Notes under the pieces: generated by a model
Databases searched by the model: none
What the model was told of the DNA's origin: nothing
What the model saw: the letters and a program-made list of their open reading frames with translations, nothing else
From: Rheinheimera maricola
GTDB taxonomy: Bacteria > Pseudomonadota > Gammaproteobacteria > Enterobacterales > Alteromonadaceae
DNA: 64,000 bases
Direction: 5' to 3'
Assembly (NCBI RefSeq): GCF_016918075.2
Contig: NZ_JAERPS020000007.1
Coordinates: 1-64,000, forward strand
Translations under genes and position numbers: made by a program
Shown: positions 24,720 to 34,427 of the stretch, one piece after another
Position numbering within the stretch: the first letter of the stretch is position 1
How the letters are laid out: each line of letters starts with the position of its first letter

Positions 24720-26108
24720 TTAAAACCACTTCAGAACCAGGCTGTCGATGTTGTCGTTATCTGCAAAGGTGGCGTTAATTTCCAGCTGGTCATCGTAAAC
24801 CACCAGCTGGCCTACGGTTTCAAAGGCGTCAGGGTGTTGCGCCATAAAGTGTTGCCGGGTTGTCGGCAATGAAAACAAGCTGAGTAAGTGCTGCAGCGCC
24901 TTTAAACTGGCGTCTTGTGTTAACAACGCCAGCTGCACTTCGCTGAGCCCATTATCAGAAAACACGGCTGCCAGCTCGGGCCGGTATAACTGTAAGCGTT
25001 TTTGCTGCTGGATGGTGCTGTAGTGTGGTACAGCTAATTGGCTAAACAGCTTTGCCCAGCCAGCGTGTTGCAATGGTGCAGCGGCAGGGTGCTGCGCCAA
25101 AGCGCCTAGTTGTTTCAGCGTGGGTAATTGTAGCGCAGGTAAAGATGCTGCGGCCGCATTCGCAACACTCACTTCTGCCAGCTTGATCTGTTGCTGTGCA
25201 GATTTAATATCAAAGTACTGGTTAAAACTGAGCCGTATTACCGTTTGCTGATGCTGCAACATAAACTCGGTGGCGCTAAGCTGTTGTAGTTGTGTTTGAT
25301 AATGGGCTTTTATATCGTCTAGCAAGCTACGCTTACTGAACCTATCATCTAGCAGCCAATTTGCTAGTTTGGCATGTCGATCTGCAGAGAGTTGTTTCGT
25401 GAGTGGATAGGCCAGGGCCTCAGAAGTATGACCGGCTTTGATTAACTTATCGTCAGAAAATGTCAACCAAAGCTGATTACCGTAAGATAAAACGAAATCA
25501 TTGTTTTCATGCAGATAAAAGCTGTCCGGTTGGCCAAACAGAGCCTCTGCCTGTTGACGACTACTACCAAGACGTATGCCGTGATAACCGGATGTAAAAC
25601 CAATGTCGCCGTTGTCGATGCCAGTGTGTTGCTGTGCCATACGCGGTACTATCGTGGCACTTATCTGCATTTTAACGGGAGCTGTTTCCAATTGTCGCTT
25701 ACCCTGTGCATTGTAGCGGGTCAGCTGCAGTGGCTTTGCGCTGTCTTCTACACACAGTTCAATAACGTCTGCCTCAAGTCGATAAAGAATTTCAGTCTCT
25801 AAACGCGATTGGGTAAAGGTTGCGCGATCCCTGGATAATTGTCCGGTTACTTTTTGCAAAATAACAGCATCACCTTTGCCTGCTGCTTTTTCGCGTAATT
25901 CAGACAAGGCGCTGGTTAAAACCTGTTCGTGTTTATGGTCGGCGTCACTCTCGGTGCTGCCGAGCCGGCTGACGGTGGAGATCTGTTGTGTAATCTTGTA
26001 ATCACAGCGTGGATAAGCGTCCAGTATCGGCGGTAATGTTGTCGCCATAGCAGCAGTGGTTGCGAACAGTAAGCTAACAGCAGTACTGAGTGAGCTTATT
26101 TTTATCAT
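24720..26108 (-). CDS. Exported protein of unknown function between ilvH and its remnant
   Basis: A 462-residue protein with a signal peptide (VSLLFATTAAMATT). No family is recognised. The region about 170-230 (GFTSGYHGIRLGSSRQQAEALFGQPDSFYLHENNDFVLSYGNQLWLTFSDDKLIKAG) looks like a SmpA/BamE-like or lipoprotein fold, with the G-x-x-x-x-x-V/A-x-x-x-F/L-G-x-P pattern. The rest is Gln/Leu-rich and helical. It lies on the ilvIH strand, 126 bp beyond ilvH and after its terminator, so it is probably transcribed separately. It is bracketed by ilvH and the ilvH 3' duplicate, suggesting it arrived by, or was moved with, that duplication. Confidence 0.7.
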   Translation of the reverse strand: MIKISSLSTAVSLLFATTAAMATTLPPILDAYPRCDYKITQQISTVSRLGSTESDADHKHEQVLTSALSELREKAAGKGDAVILQKVTGQLSRDRATFTQSRLETEILYRLEADVIELCVEDSAKPLQLTRYNAQGKRQLETAPVKMQISATIVPRMAQQHTGIDNGDIGFTSGYHGIRLGSSRQQAEALFGQPDSFYLHENNDFVLSYGNQLWLTFSDDKLIKAGHTSEALAYPLTKQLSADRHAKLANWLLDDRFSKRSLLDDIKAHYQTQLQQLSATEFMLQHQQTVIRLSFNQYFDIKSAQQQIKLAEVSVANAAAASLPALQLPTLKQLGALAQHPAAAPLQHAGWAKLFSQLAVPHYSTIQQQKRLQLYRPELAAVFSDNGLSEVQLALLTQDASLKALQHLLSLFSLPTTRQHFMAQHPDAFETVGQLVVYDDQLEINATFADNDNIDSLVLKWF

Positions 26109-26185
26109 TATTCACGTTTAGATATTCATAAATATGAACTCAGGTTAACGAAAATTTGCGGATAAACCAACACTGAAATGGCTGT

Positions 26186-26216
26186 TATAAATAAGCCCGC
26201 CGTAACAGCGGGCTTA
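26186..26216 (-). terminator. Terminator of ilvIH
   Basis: On the minus strand TAAGCCCGC / GCGGGCTTA forms a 9-bp stem with a 6-nt loop, followed by TTATTTATA. It lies 18 bp after the ilvH stop. Confidence 0.8.
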
Positions 26217-26234
26217 CGGTGTTGCGACGTCGTG

Positions 26235-26726
26235 TTACAGTGCTAACGTTTTTTCACCACGGGCAATGCCCGAAGCGCCGCTGCGCACCACTTCCAGAAT
26301 TGGCGTAGTACCCAGTGCTTGAATAAAGGCGTCCAGTTTGTCGCTGGTACCCACCAACTGAATGGTGTAGGTAATTGGCGTCACATCAATTATTTGGCCG
26401 CGGAATATATCGGCGCAGCGTTTTACCTCTTCACGTTGGTTGCCGCTGGCCTTCACCTTTACCAACATAAGCTCGCGCTCTATGTGCGCCGCTTCGCTGA
26501 TATCAGACACCTTAACCACTTCAATCAGCTTGTGCAGGTGCTTGCTGATTTGCTCTATAACCTGATCATTGCCATGCGTTACCAGAGTTAAACGAGACAA
26601 GGTTGGGTCGTCTGTGGGCGCCACGTTAAGAGAGTCAATGTTATAGCCGCGTTGTGCGAACAATCCGACTAAGCGGGCTAAAGCGCCGGATTCGTTTTCC
26701 AGCAGAACAGAAATAATATGCCGCAT
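26235..26726 (-). CDS. ilvH: Acetolactate synthase small (regulatory) subunit
   Basis: Regulatory subunit of acetohydroxyacid synthase, the first common enzyme of valine, leucine and isoleucine synthesis; it binds valine for feedback inhibition. The 163-residue length equals IlvH. The N-terminal ACT domain begins RHIISVLLENESGALARLVGLFAQRGYNIDSLNVAPTDDP, and the C-terminal domain has FRGQIIDVTPITYTIQLVGTSDKLDAFIQAL. It starts 1 bp after the large-subunit stop with GAGGA upstream. Its 3' end is partly duplicated about 1.6 kb away. Confidence 0.96.
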   Translation of the reverse strand: MRHIISVLLENESGALARLVGLFAQRGYNIDSLNVAPTDDPTLSRLTLVTHGNDQVIEQISKHLHKLIEVVKVSDISEAAHIERELMLVKVKASGNQREEVKRCADIFRGQIIDVTPITYTIQLVGTSDKLDAFIQALGTTPILEVVRSGASGIARGEKTLAL

Positions 26727-26727
26727 G

Positions 26728-28485
26728 TTAAGTCCTCTCTGTCTTGCTTAAAAACATATCATTCATCGCACCACCAGGTATTTGCATCGGGTAAACATGC
26801 TCTTTCGGGTCGATATGAATGTCTAAAAACACCAGCTGATCTTTCAGTGCAAAAGCACGTTCCAACGCCGGTTGTAGCTCTTCTGGCGTAGTAACGCGAA
26901 TGCCGACGTGGCCATAGGCTTCGGCCAGTTTGACGAAGTCGGGTAGGGAATCCATGTACGAGCTGGCGTAGCGTGACTCGTAGTTCATGTCCTGCCACTG
27001 CTTTACCATGCCTAAATAGCCGTTATTCAGGTTAATAATTTTTACCCCCAGGCCATATTGCTTGCAGGTAGACAGCTCCTGAATATTCATCTGAATTGAG
27101 CCTTCGCCGGTGACACAGACTACGTCAGCATCAGGGTAGTTAAGCTTAACGCCCATGGCTGCCGGCAAGCCAAAACCCATGGTGCCCAAGCCGCCGGAGT
27201 TGATCCAGCGGTTGGGTTTGTTAAACGGATAATACTGTGCAGCAAACATTTGGTGCTGGCCAACGTCGCTGCATACAAAAGCGTCGCCTTTGGTAATTTT
27301 GCTCACCTGCTCAATAACGTACTGCGGTTTGAGTAGCGGCGCCGCACTGTCGTAGCGGCCGCCGTGTACGGCGCGCCACTGGTCTATTTGTTGCCACCAT
27401 TGGCTTAGTGCCGCGCTGTCTAACTTTTTCTTTTTCTGTTTCAGCAATGCCAGCATATCGGTCAGTACCGGTTTTACCAGGCCGACAATGGGAATATGCG
27501 CGTTGACGGTTTTACTGATACTGGCCGGGTCGATATCAATATGAATAATGGTAGCGTCGGGGCAGAATTTTTTCGTGTTGTTAGTTACGCGGTCGTCAAA
27601 CCTGGCACCCACCGCCAGAATAACATCGGCGTGATGCATAGTTTGGTTGGCTTCGTAGCTGCCGTGCATGCCCAGCATGCCGATAAACTGTTTATCGCCT
27701 GCCGGGTAAGCACCCAGACCCATCAGGGTGTTGGTTACCGGCAGATTCAACAGCTGCGCCAATTCGGTTAACTCACTGGACGCGTTGCCCATAATCACGC
27801 CGCCACCGGCATATAAAATCGGCTTTTTTGCCGCCAACAGTGCCGTAACGGCCTTTTTTATCTGACCACTGTGGCCTTGCTGCTTTGGCTGGTATGAGCG
27901 CAAGCTAATTTCCGTTGGGTAGTGATAAGGAAATTTTTGGTTTGGCATGGTCATATCTTTTGGGATATCCAACACCACCGGGCCTGGCCGGCCGCTTTGG
28001 GCGATATGAAACGCCTTTTTAATTAAGTATGGAATATCTTCCGGCCGGCGTACCGACATGTTGTGCTTACAAATTGGCCGCGAGATGCCCAGCATATCGG
28101 TTTCCTGAAACGCATCGCCGCCAATTAAATGGCTCATTACCTGGCCGGTAAGCACTACCATAGGGATCGAATCCATGTAGGCGGTAGCAATACCGGTAAC
28201 GGCGTTGGTGGCACCAGGGCCAGAGGTTACCAGTACTACGCCGGCTTTGCCGCTGGCGCGGGCATAAGCATCGGCCATGTGGGTGGCGGCCTGTTCGTGA
28301 CGCACCAGTACATGCTTAACTTTATTTTGTTGAAACAAGGCGTCGTAAATGTGCAGTACAGCACCGCCCGGGTATCCGTACAGATACTCCACGCCCTCAT
28401 CGGCAAGGGCGCGAATTACCATAGCGGCGCCGGACAACATTTCTGTTGTTTTGGCTAAGTCGGCTGACTTGGTCTGGCTGGTCAT
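26728..28485 (-). CDS. ilvI: Acetolactate synthase large (catalytic) subunit
   Basis: ThDP- and FAD-dependent enzyme that condenses pyruvate with pyruvate or 2-oxobutyrate. The 585 residues contain the ThDP-activating glutamate in [20 protein letters not shown], the central FAD-linked domain ([16 protein letters not shown]), and the C-terminal ThDP/Mg site [39 protein letters not shown]. Pairing with a 163-residue small subunit indicates the ilvIH (AHAS III-like) form. The leader upstream holds a short terminator-like hairpin, but I found no leader peptide rich in branched-chain residues. Confidence 0.96.
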   Translation of the reverse strand: MTSQTKSADLAKTTEMLSGAAMVIRALADEGVEYLYGYPGGAVLHIYDALFQQNKVKHVLVRHEQAATHMADAYARASGKAGVVLVTSGPGATNAVTGIATAYMDSIPMVVLTGQVMSHLIGGDAFQETDMLGISRPICKHNMSVRRPEDIPYLIKKAFHIAQSGRPGPVVLDIPKDMTMPNQKFPYHYPTEISLRSYQPKQQGHSGQIKKAVTALLAAKKPILYAGGGVIMGNASSELTELAQLLNLPVTNTLMGLGAYPAGDKQFIGMLGMHGSYEANQTMHHADVILAVGARFDDRVTNNTKKFCPDATIIHIDIDPASISKTVNAHIPIVGLVKPVLTDMLALLKQKKKKLDSAALSQWWQQIDQWRAVHGGRYDSAAPLLKPQYVIEQVSKITKGDAFVCSDVGQHQMFAAQYYPFNKPNRWINSGGLGTMGFGLPAAMGVKLNYPDADVVCVTGEGSIQMNIQELSTCKQYGLGVKIINLNNGYLGMVKQWQDMNYESRYASSYMDSLPDFVKLAEAYGHVGIRVTTPEELQPALERAFALKDQLVFLDIHIDPKEHVYPMQIPGGAMNDMFLSKTERT

Positions 28486-28848
28486 GTTAGTTTCTCATAG
28501 TTTGCTGTGGCAACGGCTACACGCCACGGCTTTGCAGGCAAAGTCGCGGGTGAGTTATTTTTAAAACAGCCTTTTGGCTGCTTATTTTGTTTGCTACGTG
28601 GACTGGTTGAACAGGATAAGCTGTTAAACTCAAACTATGGCGCTTTGGTTTTTTGCTGCTGTGCAGTCGTTTTTAGTGCGCTGATTTAATTTACGTTATA
28701 GGCGGCCTGATGTCGATGCTTTTTTCCGGTAGTTTTGCCGCTTTTATCAGCATTCGTCAGGGTTGCAAAGGCGCAGTCATGCCCACATAGTACAACTATT
28801 ACCACTGCACTATCGGGCATTTGCCGCTAACAGAGGACTTACCTTTTT
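28486..28848. other. 363-bp divergent region between ilvI and cnoX
   Basis: Holds the ilvI leader and both promoters. On the minus strand a short hairpin, CAGCC-AAAA-GGCTG followed by TTTT, lies at 28563-28580, about 80 bp before the ilvI start. It could be a weak attenuator. No small gene with a supported start was seen. Confidence 0.45.
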
Positions 28849-29694
28849 ATGCAACACGCTATCGTTGATGTTTCGTTAAATAATGCCCGTGAGGTTTTGG
28901 ATGCCTCAATGCAAAAACTGGTGTTATTTCAGTTCTGGTCGGCACGCAGTGAAGGCTGTAAACAATTAAGCCCTTTATTGGAACGCATCGTCCAGCAATA
29001 TCCGCAGCACTTGTTGCTGGCTCGGGTTGATTGCGACAAAGAGCAAGACTTGGCGATGCAGTTTGGTGTGCAATCTTTGCCAACGGTGATGCTGATTAAA
29101 GAGGGTAGGCCGGTAGATGGTTTTGCCGGGGTAGAAACCGAGCAGGTGATTCTGGATAAGTTGGCGCCATATTTGCCCAAGCCGGAGGATGAATTACTGG
29201 CGCAGGCAGAACAGTTGCTTGGTGTACAAGACTTTGCGGCGGCTTATCCATTGCTAAAAGATGCACTGGCATTGGCGCCTCAGCGCACCGAAATTAAGCT
29301 GTGGCTGGCTGATGCTGCTGTAAGTTTGGGCCAGTTGCCGCAGGCCGAAGCGTTGCTTAGCGAGATAAAGCTGGCAGAGCAAGATGCGCTATTCAAAGCC
29401 GTGGTGGCGAAATTGCAGCTGGCAAAAGAAGCTGCCGATACGCCAGAAATTCAGGCGCTGGAAGCGGCATTGGCCGCAACGCCGGACAACAATGAATTAA
29501 AAGAGCAATTGGCAGTGCAGTATCAGGCAGTGCAGCGCAGTGAAGAAGCTTTGGCATTGTTATTGGGTGTGTTGCAGCAAGATTTAAATTTTGGCAGCAG
29601 TAAAAAATTGTATCTGGACATTCTGGCGGCGCTGCCCAAAGGAGACAGCGTCGCCAGCTTATATCGACGTAAATTATACAGTCTGCTGTACTAG
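28849..29694 (+). CDS. cnoX: Chaperedoxin CnoX/YbbN (thioredoxin-TPR co-chaperone)
   Basis: A 281-residue protein with an N-terminal thioredoxin fold (VLFQFWSARSEGCKQLSPLLERI...DKEQDLAMQFGVQSLPTVMLIKEGRPVDGF) and C-terminal TPR-like helices. The redox motif is SxxC (Ser34, Cys37) rather than CxxC, as in E. coli CnoX, which holds unfolding proteins during oxidative stress and passes them to GroEL or DnaK. Length matches the family. It is a single gene, divergent from ilvI. Confidence 0.93.
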   Translation: MQHAIVDVSLNNAREVLDASMQKLVLFQFWSARSEGCKQLSPLLERIVQQYPQHLLLARVDCDKEQDLAMQFGVQSLPTVMLIKEGRPVDGFAGVETEQVILDKLAPYLPKPEDELLAQAEQLLGVQDFAAAYPLLKDALALAPQRTEIKLWLADAAVSLGQLPQAEALLSEIKLAEQDALFKAVVAKLQLAKEAADTPEIQALEAALAATPDNNELKEQLAVQYQAVQRSEEALALLLGVLQQDLNFGSSKKLYLDILAALPKGDSVASLYRRKLYSLLY

Positions 29695-29710
29695 ATTTGC
29701 CTGGCGTGTG

Positions 29711-30097
29711 CTAGCGCTGAAAGTCGAGCCAGATTTTACGGATCTGGTCCGACAGTGTCATTGGATCAAACGGCTTTATGACAACATCAACTGCACCCAG
29801 CGCTTTGTATGAGGCGACCTCATTGCTTTGCACTTTGGCTGTCATAAACACCGCAGGTATAGCCGACAAGTCATATTGCTGTTGTAAACGCTGTAATGTG
29901 GTAGGGCCGTCCATTCCCGGCATCATTACGTCTAACAATATCAGTTGCGGCGCAAAGTCTGGGTAGTCGTTAAGGGCTTGCTGGCCGCTACTGCAGGTAT
30001 GCACAGTAAAACCCCCCACGGCTTCCAATGCAATTTTCGCGACTTGCTGAATGGAAGGGTCATCTTCGATATGCATTATTCGGTGTAATTCAGTCAT
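29711..30097 (-). CDS. Single-domain response regulator
   Basis: A 128-residue CheY-like receiver with no output domain: acidic pocket IEDDPS, phospho-acceptor Asp56 in LILLDVMMPGMDG, Thr/Ala switch in AVFMTAK and Lys in VVIKPFDPMTL. Its ATG overlaps the stop of the upstream hybrid-type sensor kinase (ATGA), so the two are a pair. Output may be through protein-protein contacts or a phosphorelay. Confidence 0.93.
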   Translation of the reverse strand: MTELHRIMHIEDDPSIQQVAKIALEAVGGFTVHTCSSGQQALNDYPDFAPQLILLDVMMPGMDGPTTLQRLQQQYDLSAIPAVFMTAKVQSNEVASYKALGAVDVVIKPFDPMTLSDQIRKIWLDFQR

Positions 30098-31953
30098 AAG
30101 CTTACCTCGTTAAATTCGTTGTCGCTGACCAGCGGTAGTAAGATATAGAACTCACTGCCCTTACCCATTTCGGAATAAAAACCTATGTTGCCATGCATGC
30201 GGGTGACCAGCTGCTGGCTGATCGCTAACCCGAGGCCGGTTCCACCTTTGCTTTTACTGTCAGAGCTGTCGGCCTGTGAGAATTTGTTAAAAATAGCCGA
30301 GTTAAACTCATCGCTGATACCGCAACCACGGTCAATCACCCGGATCAGTGCCTGATTGTTTTGACGTTGTAGCCGAATATCTACCGTACTGTCGGCAGGC
30401 GAAAATTTAGCGGCGTTAGACAGCAAATTGGTCAGTACTTGTTGCAGCCGCATGCTATCGACATTGGCCCACAGATCATCTGTATCCGCCTGCAGCTGAT
30501 ATGTTACCTGATATTGCTGGCCATAACTTTGGTTATCCCGAACCGCAGCTTCAATCACCGGTAATAAAGGTTGTGGTTGGATATCAAACAACATTTTGCC
30601 CGCTATAAGCTTATCCATGTCTAGTAAATCGTTAATCAGCAGTTGCAACTTTTTAACATTTGCAAGTGCCAGCTCTGTCATTTTTACCGCCGGCTCTGGC
30701 AGCTCGCACAGTACCTGGCCGTGCAGCAAACCTATAGCACCGCTGATGGCAGTTAGTGGCGTACGCAGTTCATGGCTCACGGTGGAGACAAACTCATCTT
30801 TTAGCCGTTCAATTTTTTTGCGCTCGGTAATGTCACTGATAAAACCGTGCCATATAACACTGCCATCACTTTGCAGCTCTGGCACGGAGCGGCCAGTTAC
30901 CCAAATTATTTCTCCGTCGGGATACTGCACTCTGTAATCCTGCTTCCATAAACATAGCTGTGCAGCTGACTGGTTAATACTGTCTTGCACTTGCTGTATA
31001 TCGTCCGGATGAATTAGAGCAAAAACCGGTTCTGCACTTAGCTTGACCTGTTCGGGTGTCAGGTTGTAAATAGTGCCAATGCCGTCACTGCAATAGGGGA
31101 AGCATGCACTGCCATCCGGAGATAGTTTAAATTGAAATACCATGCCTGGCAGTTGGCTGGCGATTTTTTTTAGTCGTTCGGCAACTTCGATTTGCGCTTC
31201 AAGATAATGTCGCCGTTCAATAGTGCTGCCAATCCAGCGCGCCAGTAAACTAACAAAATCACGTTCTAACTGGCTAAATGGCAAGGTTTTTGTTTCGGCA
31301 GATGAAAAGCTGACTGTGCCAAAGGTGTCGCCATCAACGTGCACTGCTGCGCCAATATAACTTTGCAGCGCAAATGCCTCAAAGCAGGGATGCGCGGCAA
31401 ACTCGCTGGCACTCATACGGTGCACCGCAAACACATCGTTCGCCGCCAGAGTTATGCTGCAATAAGTTTGTCCCAGGTCAAAATGGCTATCGTCTTGCAA
31501 CAGGCCGGGCGGCGCGCTATGAACCAAGACCTGATAATTTTCGTCTTCAATCCGGCTTAAGATGGCAATGGGTAGCTGGAGGTAGTCTGCTGCAACCTTT
31601 AGTGCCTGGCGTAACTGCTCGCGCCAATCAGGGTTAAAGCTGGCGGCAATATTGTTCAACGTACTTAGCGCTTGTTGATACTTCTGATTTTGTATACTTT
31701 CGCGTTGTTGTTTTTGTTCCTGCGACTGCTGTAGTTCTCGCATCAGGCGGCGGGTGACGCGTTGCATGTCAGACAATAATAACAATAACAGCAGCTCGCT
31801 AACTAAAAAGGCCAAAGCCCATTTTTGCAGCACACTGGTTGTTTGTTGCTGTTGGTAATCTTGCCAGCCCAGCCAACCGAATAGTACCAGCAGCAGTACA
31901 CTGCCAAACCAGGTAATAAAATTGCTGGTACTGCTAACGCGTTGAATTATCAT
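30094..31953 (-). CDS. GAF-PAS sensor histidine kinase
   Basis: A 619-residue membrane kinase. Two membrane segments (about 14-30 and 44-62) enclose a very short outside loop; a coiled coil leads to a GAF domain (about 95-245), a PAS domain (about 265-375; WKQDYRVQYPDGEIIWVTGRSVPE), the H-box FVSTVSHELRTPLTAI with His394, and the ATP-binding domain (N-box LTNLLSNAAKFS, DRGCGIS, GGTGLGLAI). With so little periplasmic sequence, sensing is likely cytoplasmic through GAF and PAS. It is translationally coupled to the single-domain regulator. Confidence 0.92.
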   Translation of the reverse strand: MIIQRVSSTSNFITWFGSVLLLVLFGWLGWQDYQQQQTTSVLQKWALAFLVSELLLLLLLSDMQRVTRRLMRELQQSQEQKQQRESIQNQKYQQALSTLNNIAASFNPDWREQLRQALKVAADYLQLPIAILSRIEDENYQVLVHSAPPGLLQDDSHFDLGQTYCSITLAANDVFAVHRMSASEFAAHPCFEAFALQSYIGAAVHVDGDTFGTVSFSSAETKTLPFSQLERDFVSLLARWIGSTIERRHYLEAQIEVAERLKKIASQLPGMVFQFKLSPDGSACFPYCSDGIGTIYNLTPEQVKLSAEPVFALIHPDDIQQVQDSINQSAAQLCLWKQDYRVQYPDGEIIWVTGRSVPELQSDGSVIWHGFISDITERKKIERLKDEFVSTVSHELRTPLTAISGAIGLLHGQVLCELPEPAVKMTELALANVKKLQLLINDLLDMDKLIAGKMLFDIQPQPLLPVIEAAVRDNQSYGQQYQVTYQLQADTDDLWANVDSMRLQQVLTNLLSNAAKFSPADSTVDIRLQRQNNQALIRVIDRGCGISDEFNSAIFNKFSQADSSDSKSKGGTGLGLAISQQLVTRMHGNIGFYSEMGKGSEFYILLPLVSDNEFNEVSL

Positions 31954-31967
31954 AGCGGCCTTAATCT

Positions 31968-33230
31968 ATGCGACAGTGTTACTATAAAGCACAAGCGCAA
32001 GCCTGGCAAAACGATGGGCAGTTATTTATGGCTAACAGTTTACAGATGTCGTTTCAGCAGCTTAGCAAAGTATTGTTACAATATCGTCACTATTGGCAGT
32101 TACTGCCGTTTAGCTGTGATCGCCTGCCGTGGCCGGATGATGAACTGCACCGGCGTATAATGGCATTAGATGAGCTGCAAGTAAGCCAAATTGATCAATG
32201 TGTAAGCCTGCAACAGCAGCACTTTGCTGAATGCTTTCCGGCATTGTTTTCCCTTCCCGATGTGATAACGGCTACACAGAGCCGTGAGATAACGGCATTG
32301 CCCTTTTGGCTGTCGAATGGCATTGCGGGACGCAAGCTGCAGCAAATTGATGCCTTGTGTCAACATTGGCCAGCCAGCCAACTGCCCGTGGTGGAGTGGT
32401 GTGCCGGTAAGGGCCATTTAGGGCGAAGTTTGGCGTACCGCTTTGGTCAGGCGGTTACCAGTATCGAATGGCAGCCTGATTTGTGCCAGCAAGGTGAGGA
32501 AATGGCAGCCAAGTATGAACTGGCGCAGCAATTTATGTGTGCCGATGTGCTGGCCGCACCGCTGCAGCATGTGTTGCATGAGCAGCAACACTTGGTTGCG
32601 CTGCATGCCTGTGGTCAGCTGCATATTACGCTGTTACAGCAAGCGGTGGCTGCTGGGTGCCAGCAATTGCATTTGGTGCCGTGTTGTTATCATTTAATAC
32701 CGCATACACCCTATCAACCATTATCCACTGAAGGTATGCAGCATGACTTGCTGTTAAATAAAGACGATTTAAAACTGGTGGTACAGGGCCAGGTTACTGC
32801 TGGCGCTCGTATCGAGAAACTGCGACTTACAGAAGTGCTATGGCGGCTGGCATATGATGAACTGCGCATTGAACTGAGTGGGCAAGTACAGTATCGGCCA
32901 TTGCCGTCTGTAGCTAAGCATTGGTTTAGCGCCGATTTTGCTGATTTTGCCCGTTGGGCTGCAGCGCAACACCAACTAAGCTTGCCAGCAAAGCCTGACT
33001 GGGCCAGGTATTTACAACAGGCAGAACATCGTGCCGCCTTGGTGCGGCGTATTGATCTGGTAAGGCATTTATTCCGCCGGCCGCTGGAGCTTTGGCTAGC
33101 ACTGGATAAAGCGCTGTATCTGCAGCAGCATGGTTATCAGGTTAGCCTCAGTGAGTTGTGCGCACATAACGTCACCCCTCGAAATGTGTTATTGCACGCC
33201 AAGAAACCTGCGCTAACTTTGCCGCGTTAG
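31968..33230 (+). CDS. SAM-dependent methyltransferase-like protein (Methyltransf_32 type)
   Basis: A 420-residue protein. The central part has a Rossmann methyltransferase signature: VVEWCAGKGHLGRSLAYRFGQAVTSIEWQPDLCQQG (SAM loop), then HLVALHACGQLHITLLQQAV and LHLVPCCYHLIP, which resemble the HACG and PCCYH elements of the Methyltransf_32 family. The target is unknown; members act on RNA, protein or small molecules. The start is uncertain between 31968 and 32028; neither has a clear ribosome site. Its 3' end overlaps the convergent channel gene by 18 bp. Confidence 0.8.
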   Translation: MRQCYYKAQAQAWQNDGQLFMANSLQMSFQQLSKVLLQYRHYWQLLPFSCDRLPWPDDELHRRIMALDELQVSQIDQCVSLQQQHFAECFPALFSLPDVITATQSREITALPFWLSNGIAGRKLQQIDALCQHWPASQLPVVEWCAGKGHLGRSLAYRFGQAVTSIEWQPDLCQQGEEMAAKYELAQQFMCADVLAAPLQHVLHEQQHLVALHACGQLHITLLQQAVAAGCQQLHLVPCCYHLIPHTPYQPLSTEGMQHDLLLNKDDLKLVVQGQVTAGARIEKLRLTEVLWRLAYDELRIELSGQVQYRPLPSVAKHWFSADFADFARWAAAQHQLSLPAKPDWARYLQQAEHRAALVRRIDLVRHLFRRPLELWLALDKALYLQQHGYQVSLSELCAHNVTPRNVLLHAKKPALTLPR

Positions 33231-34427
33231 CTCCTGTCGCGAGCTGATACGCTGAAATGCGGCTAAATCAAATACCGGTAGAATGGCAAACAGCTTATCA
33301 AAAATGTCTGCCTGAATCGCTTCATAGTTAAGCCAGACTTTATCGGCACTAAAACAATAAATTTCAATCGGTAAACCCACTTCAGTCGACTGCAGTTGCC
33401 GCACCATTAATGTCATGCCCTGGTTAATACTTGGATGCTGGCACAAGACCCAGCGCACATAGCAACGAAACAATGCGATATTAGTAATGTCTTCACTGTC
33501 GAGCAGTTCGACAACCTCGGACTGCTGAAAAAAGCGTTGCAGTCGTTGTCGTTGTTGCAGCTGCTCCAGCTCATTGGCTTTAATAAAACGGATGGTACCA
33601 ATATCAATATTGATGGCACGTTTAATACGCCTGCCGCCGGATTGCTGCATGCCGCGCCAGTTTTTAAAGGAGTCAGAAATCAGTGCGTAAGTGGGAATCG
33701 TTGTAATGGTGTTGTCCCAGTTTCGCACTTTAACTGTAGTCAGTGCTATTTCAACAACATCGCCATCAGCGCCGTATTTTGGCATTTCAATCCAGTCACC
33801 GACATTGACCATGTTGTTGACCGCGATTTGAATACTGGCAACAAAGCCCAGAATGGCATCCTTAAACACCAGTAACAACACCGCAGTTAATGCACCCAGA
33901 CCACTGAGTAACAACGTAGGTGATTTATTTAACACTGTGCTGACAATCAGAATGCTAAATACGATAAAAGTAAGCAATTTAAGTAGTTGCGAAATACCCT
34001 GATACGGAATAGTGGGGTTAGGTGCCAAATAGGAATAGCTTTTCGCAATCAAGGTAACCGCAGCCGCGATGGCCAGGCCAATAAACAAATAGAGATACAG
34101 CCAAACAATGACGGCGACTATAGCGGCTAGGGTGTCGGAATGATTAAACAACAGTGGCGATATTGCCTGCAGCACTAAAGCGGGTACCAGGTGTGCCATA
34201 TGGCTGGCTAGTTTACGCCGCTCGCGCGCGGTTTCGTCGGTTAAACGGCCATCGAGTTTATCCAGTAGTTGCGCCAGGATCGGCCTTAACCAGGCCCGGG
34301 CCAGAAAAAAGCAGGCGGCGACGATCAGTACTGCGATGAGCAGATTGCAACCCAGCATAAATGTTGGCTGCCATGCCTCAGGTAGCTGAAGGCTTTGTGC
34401 CAGACGGGTAAGGGTGTCTGTTAACAT
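33213..34427 (-). CDS. MscS-family mechanosensitive channel (YbdG-like)
   Basis: A 404-residue inner-membrane channel with about five membrane segments and the MscS core: pore helix SGLGALTAVLLLVFKDAILGFVASIQIAVNNMVNVGDWIEMP and the beta domain GDVVEIALTTVKVRNWDNTITTIPTYALISDSFKNW. The insertion GMQQSGGRRIKRAINIDIGTIRF after the beta domain is typical of the YbdG/MscM subgroup. It protects against osmotic downshock. Its ATG overlaps the stop of the upstream acyltransferase gene by 7 bp, so the two are coupled. Confidence 0.9.
   Translation of the reverse strand: MLTDTLTRLAQSLQLPEAWQPTFMLGCNLLIAVLIVAACFFLARAWLRPILAQLLDKLDGRLTDETARERRKLASHMAHLVPALVLQAISPLLFNHSDTLAAIVAVIVWLYLYLFIGLAIAAAVTLIAKSYSYLAPNPTIPYQGISQLLKLLTFIVFSILIVSTVLNKSPTLLLSGLGALTAVLLLVFKDAILGFVASIQIAVNNMVNVGDWIEMPKYGADGDVVEIALTTVKVRNWDNTITTIPTYALISDSFKNWRGMQQSGGRRIKRAINIDIGTIRFIKANELEQLQQRQRLQRFFQQSEVVELLDSEDITNIALFRCYVRWVLCQHPSINQGMTLMVRQLQSTEVGLPIEIYCFSADKVWLNYEAIQADIFDKLFAILPVFDLAAFQRISSRQELTRQS

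Noticed and set aside
24514..24729. 71-codon frame as a real small gene
   Set aside because: Its C-terminal half is an eroded ilvH end and its start overlaps the previous gene; better read as a remnant.
28486..28700. ilvI leader peptide with branched-chain codons
   Set aside because: No ATG-started frame with Leu, Val or Ile runs found on the minus strand; only a short hairpin remains.
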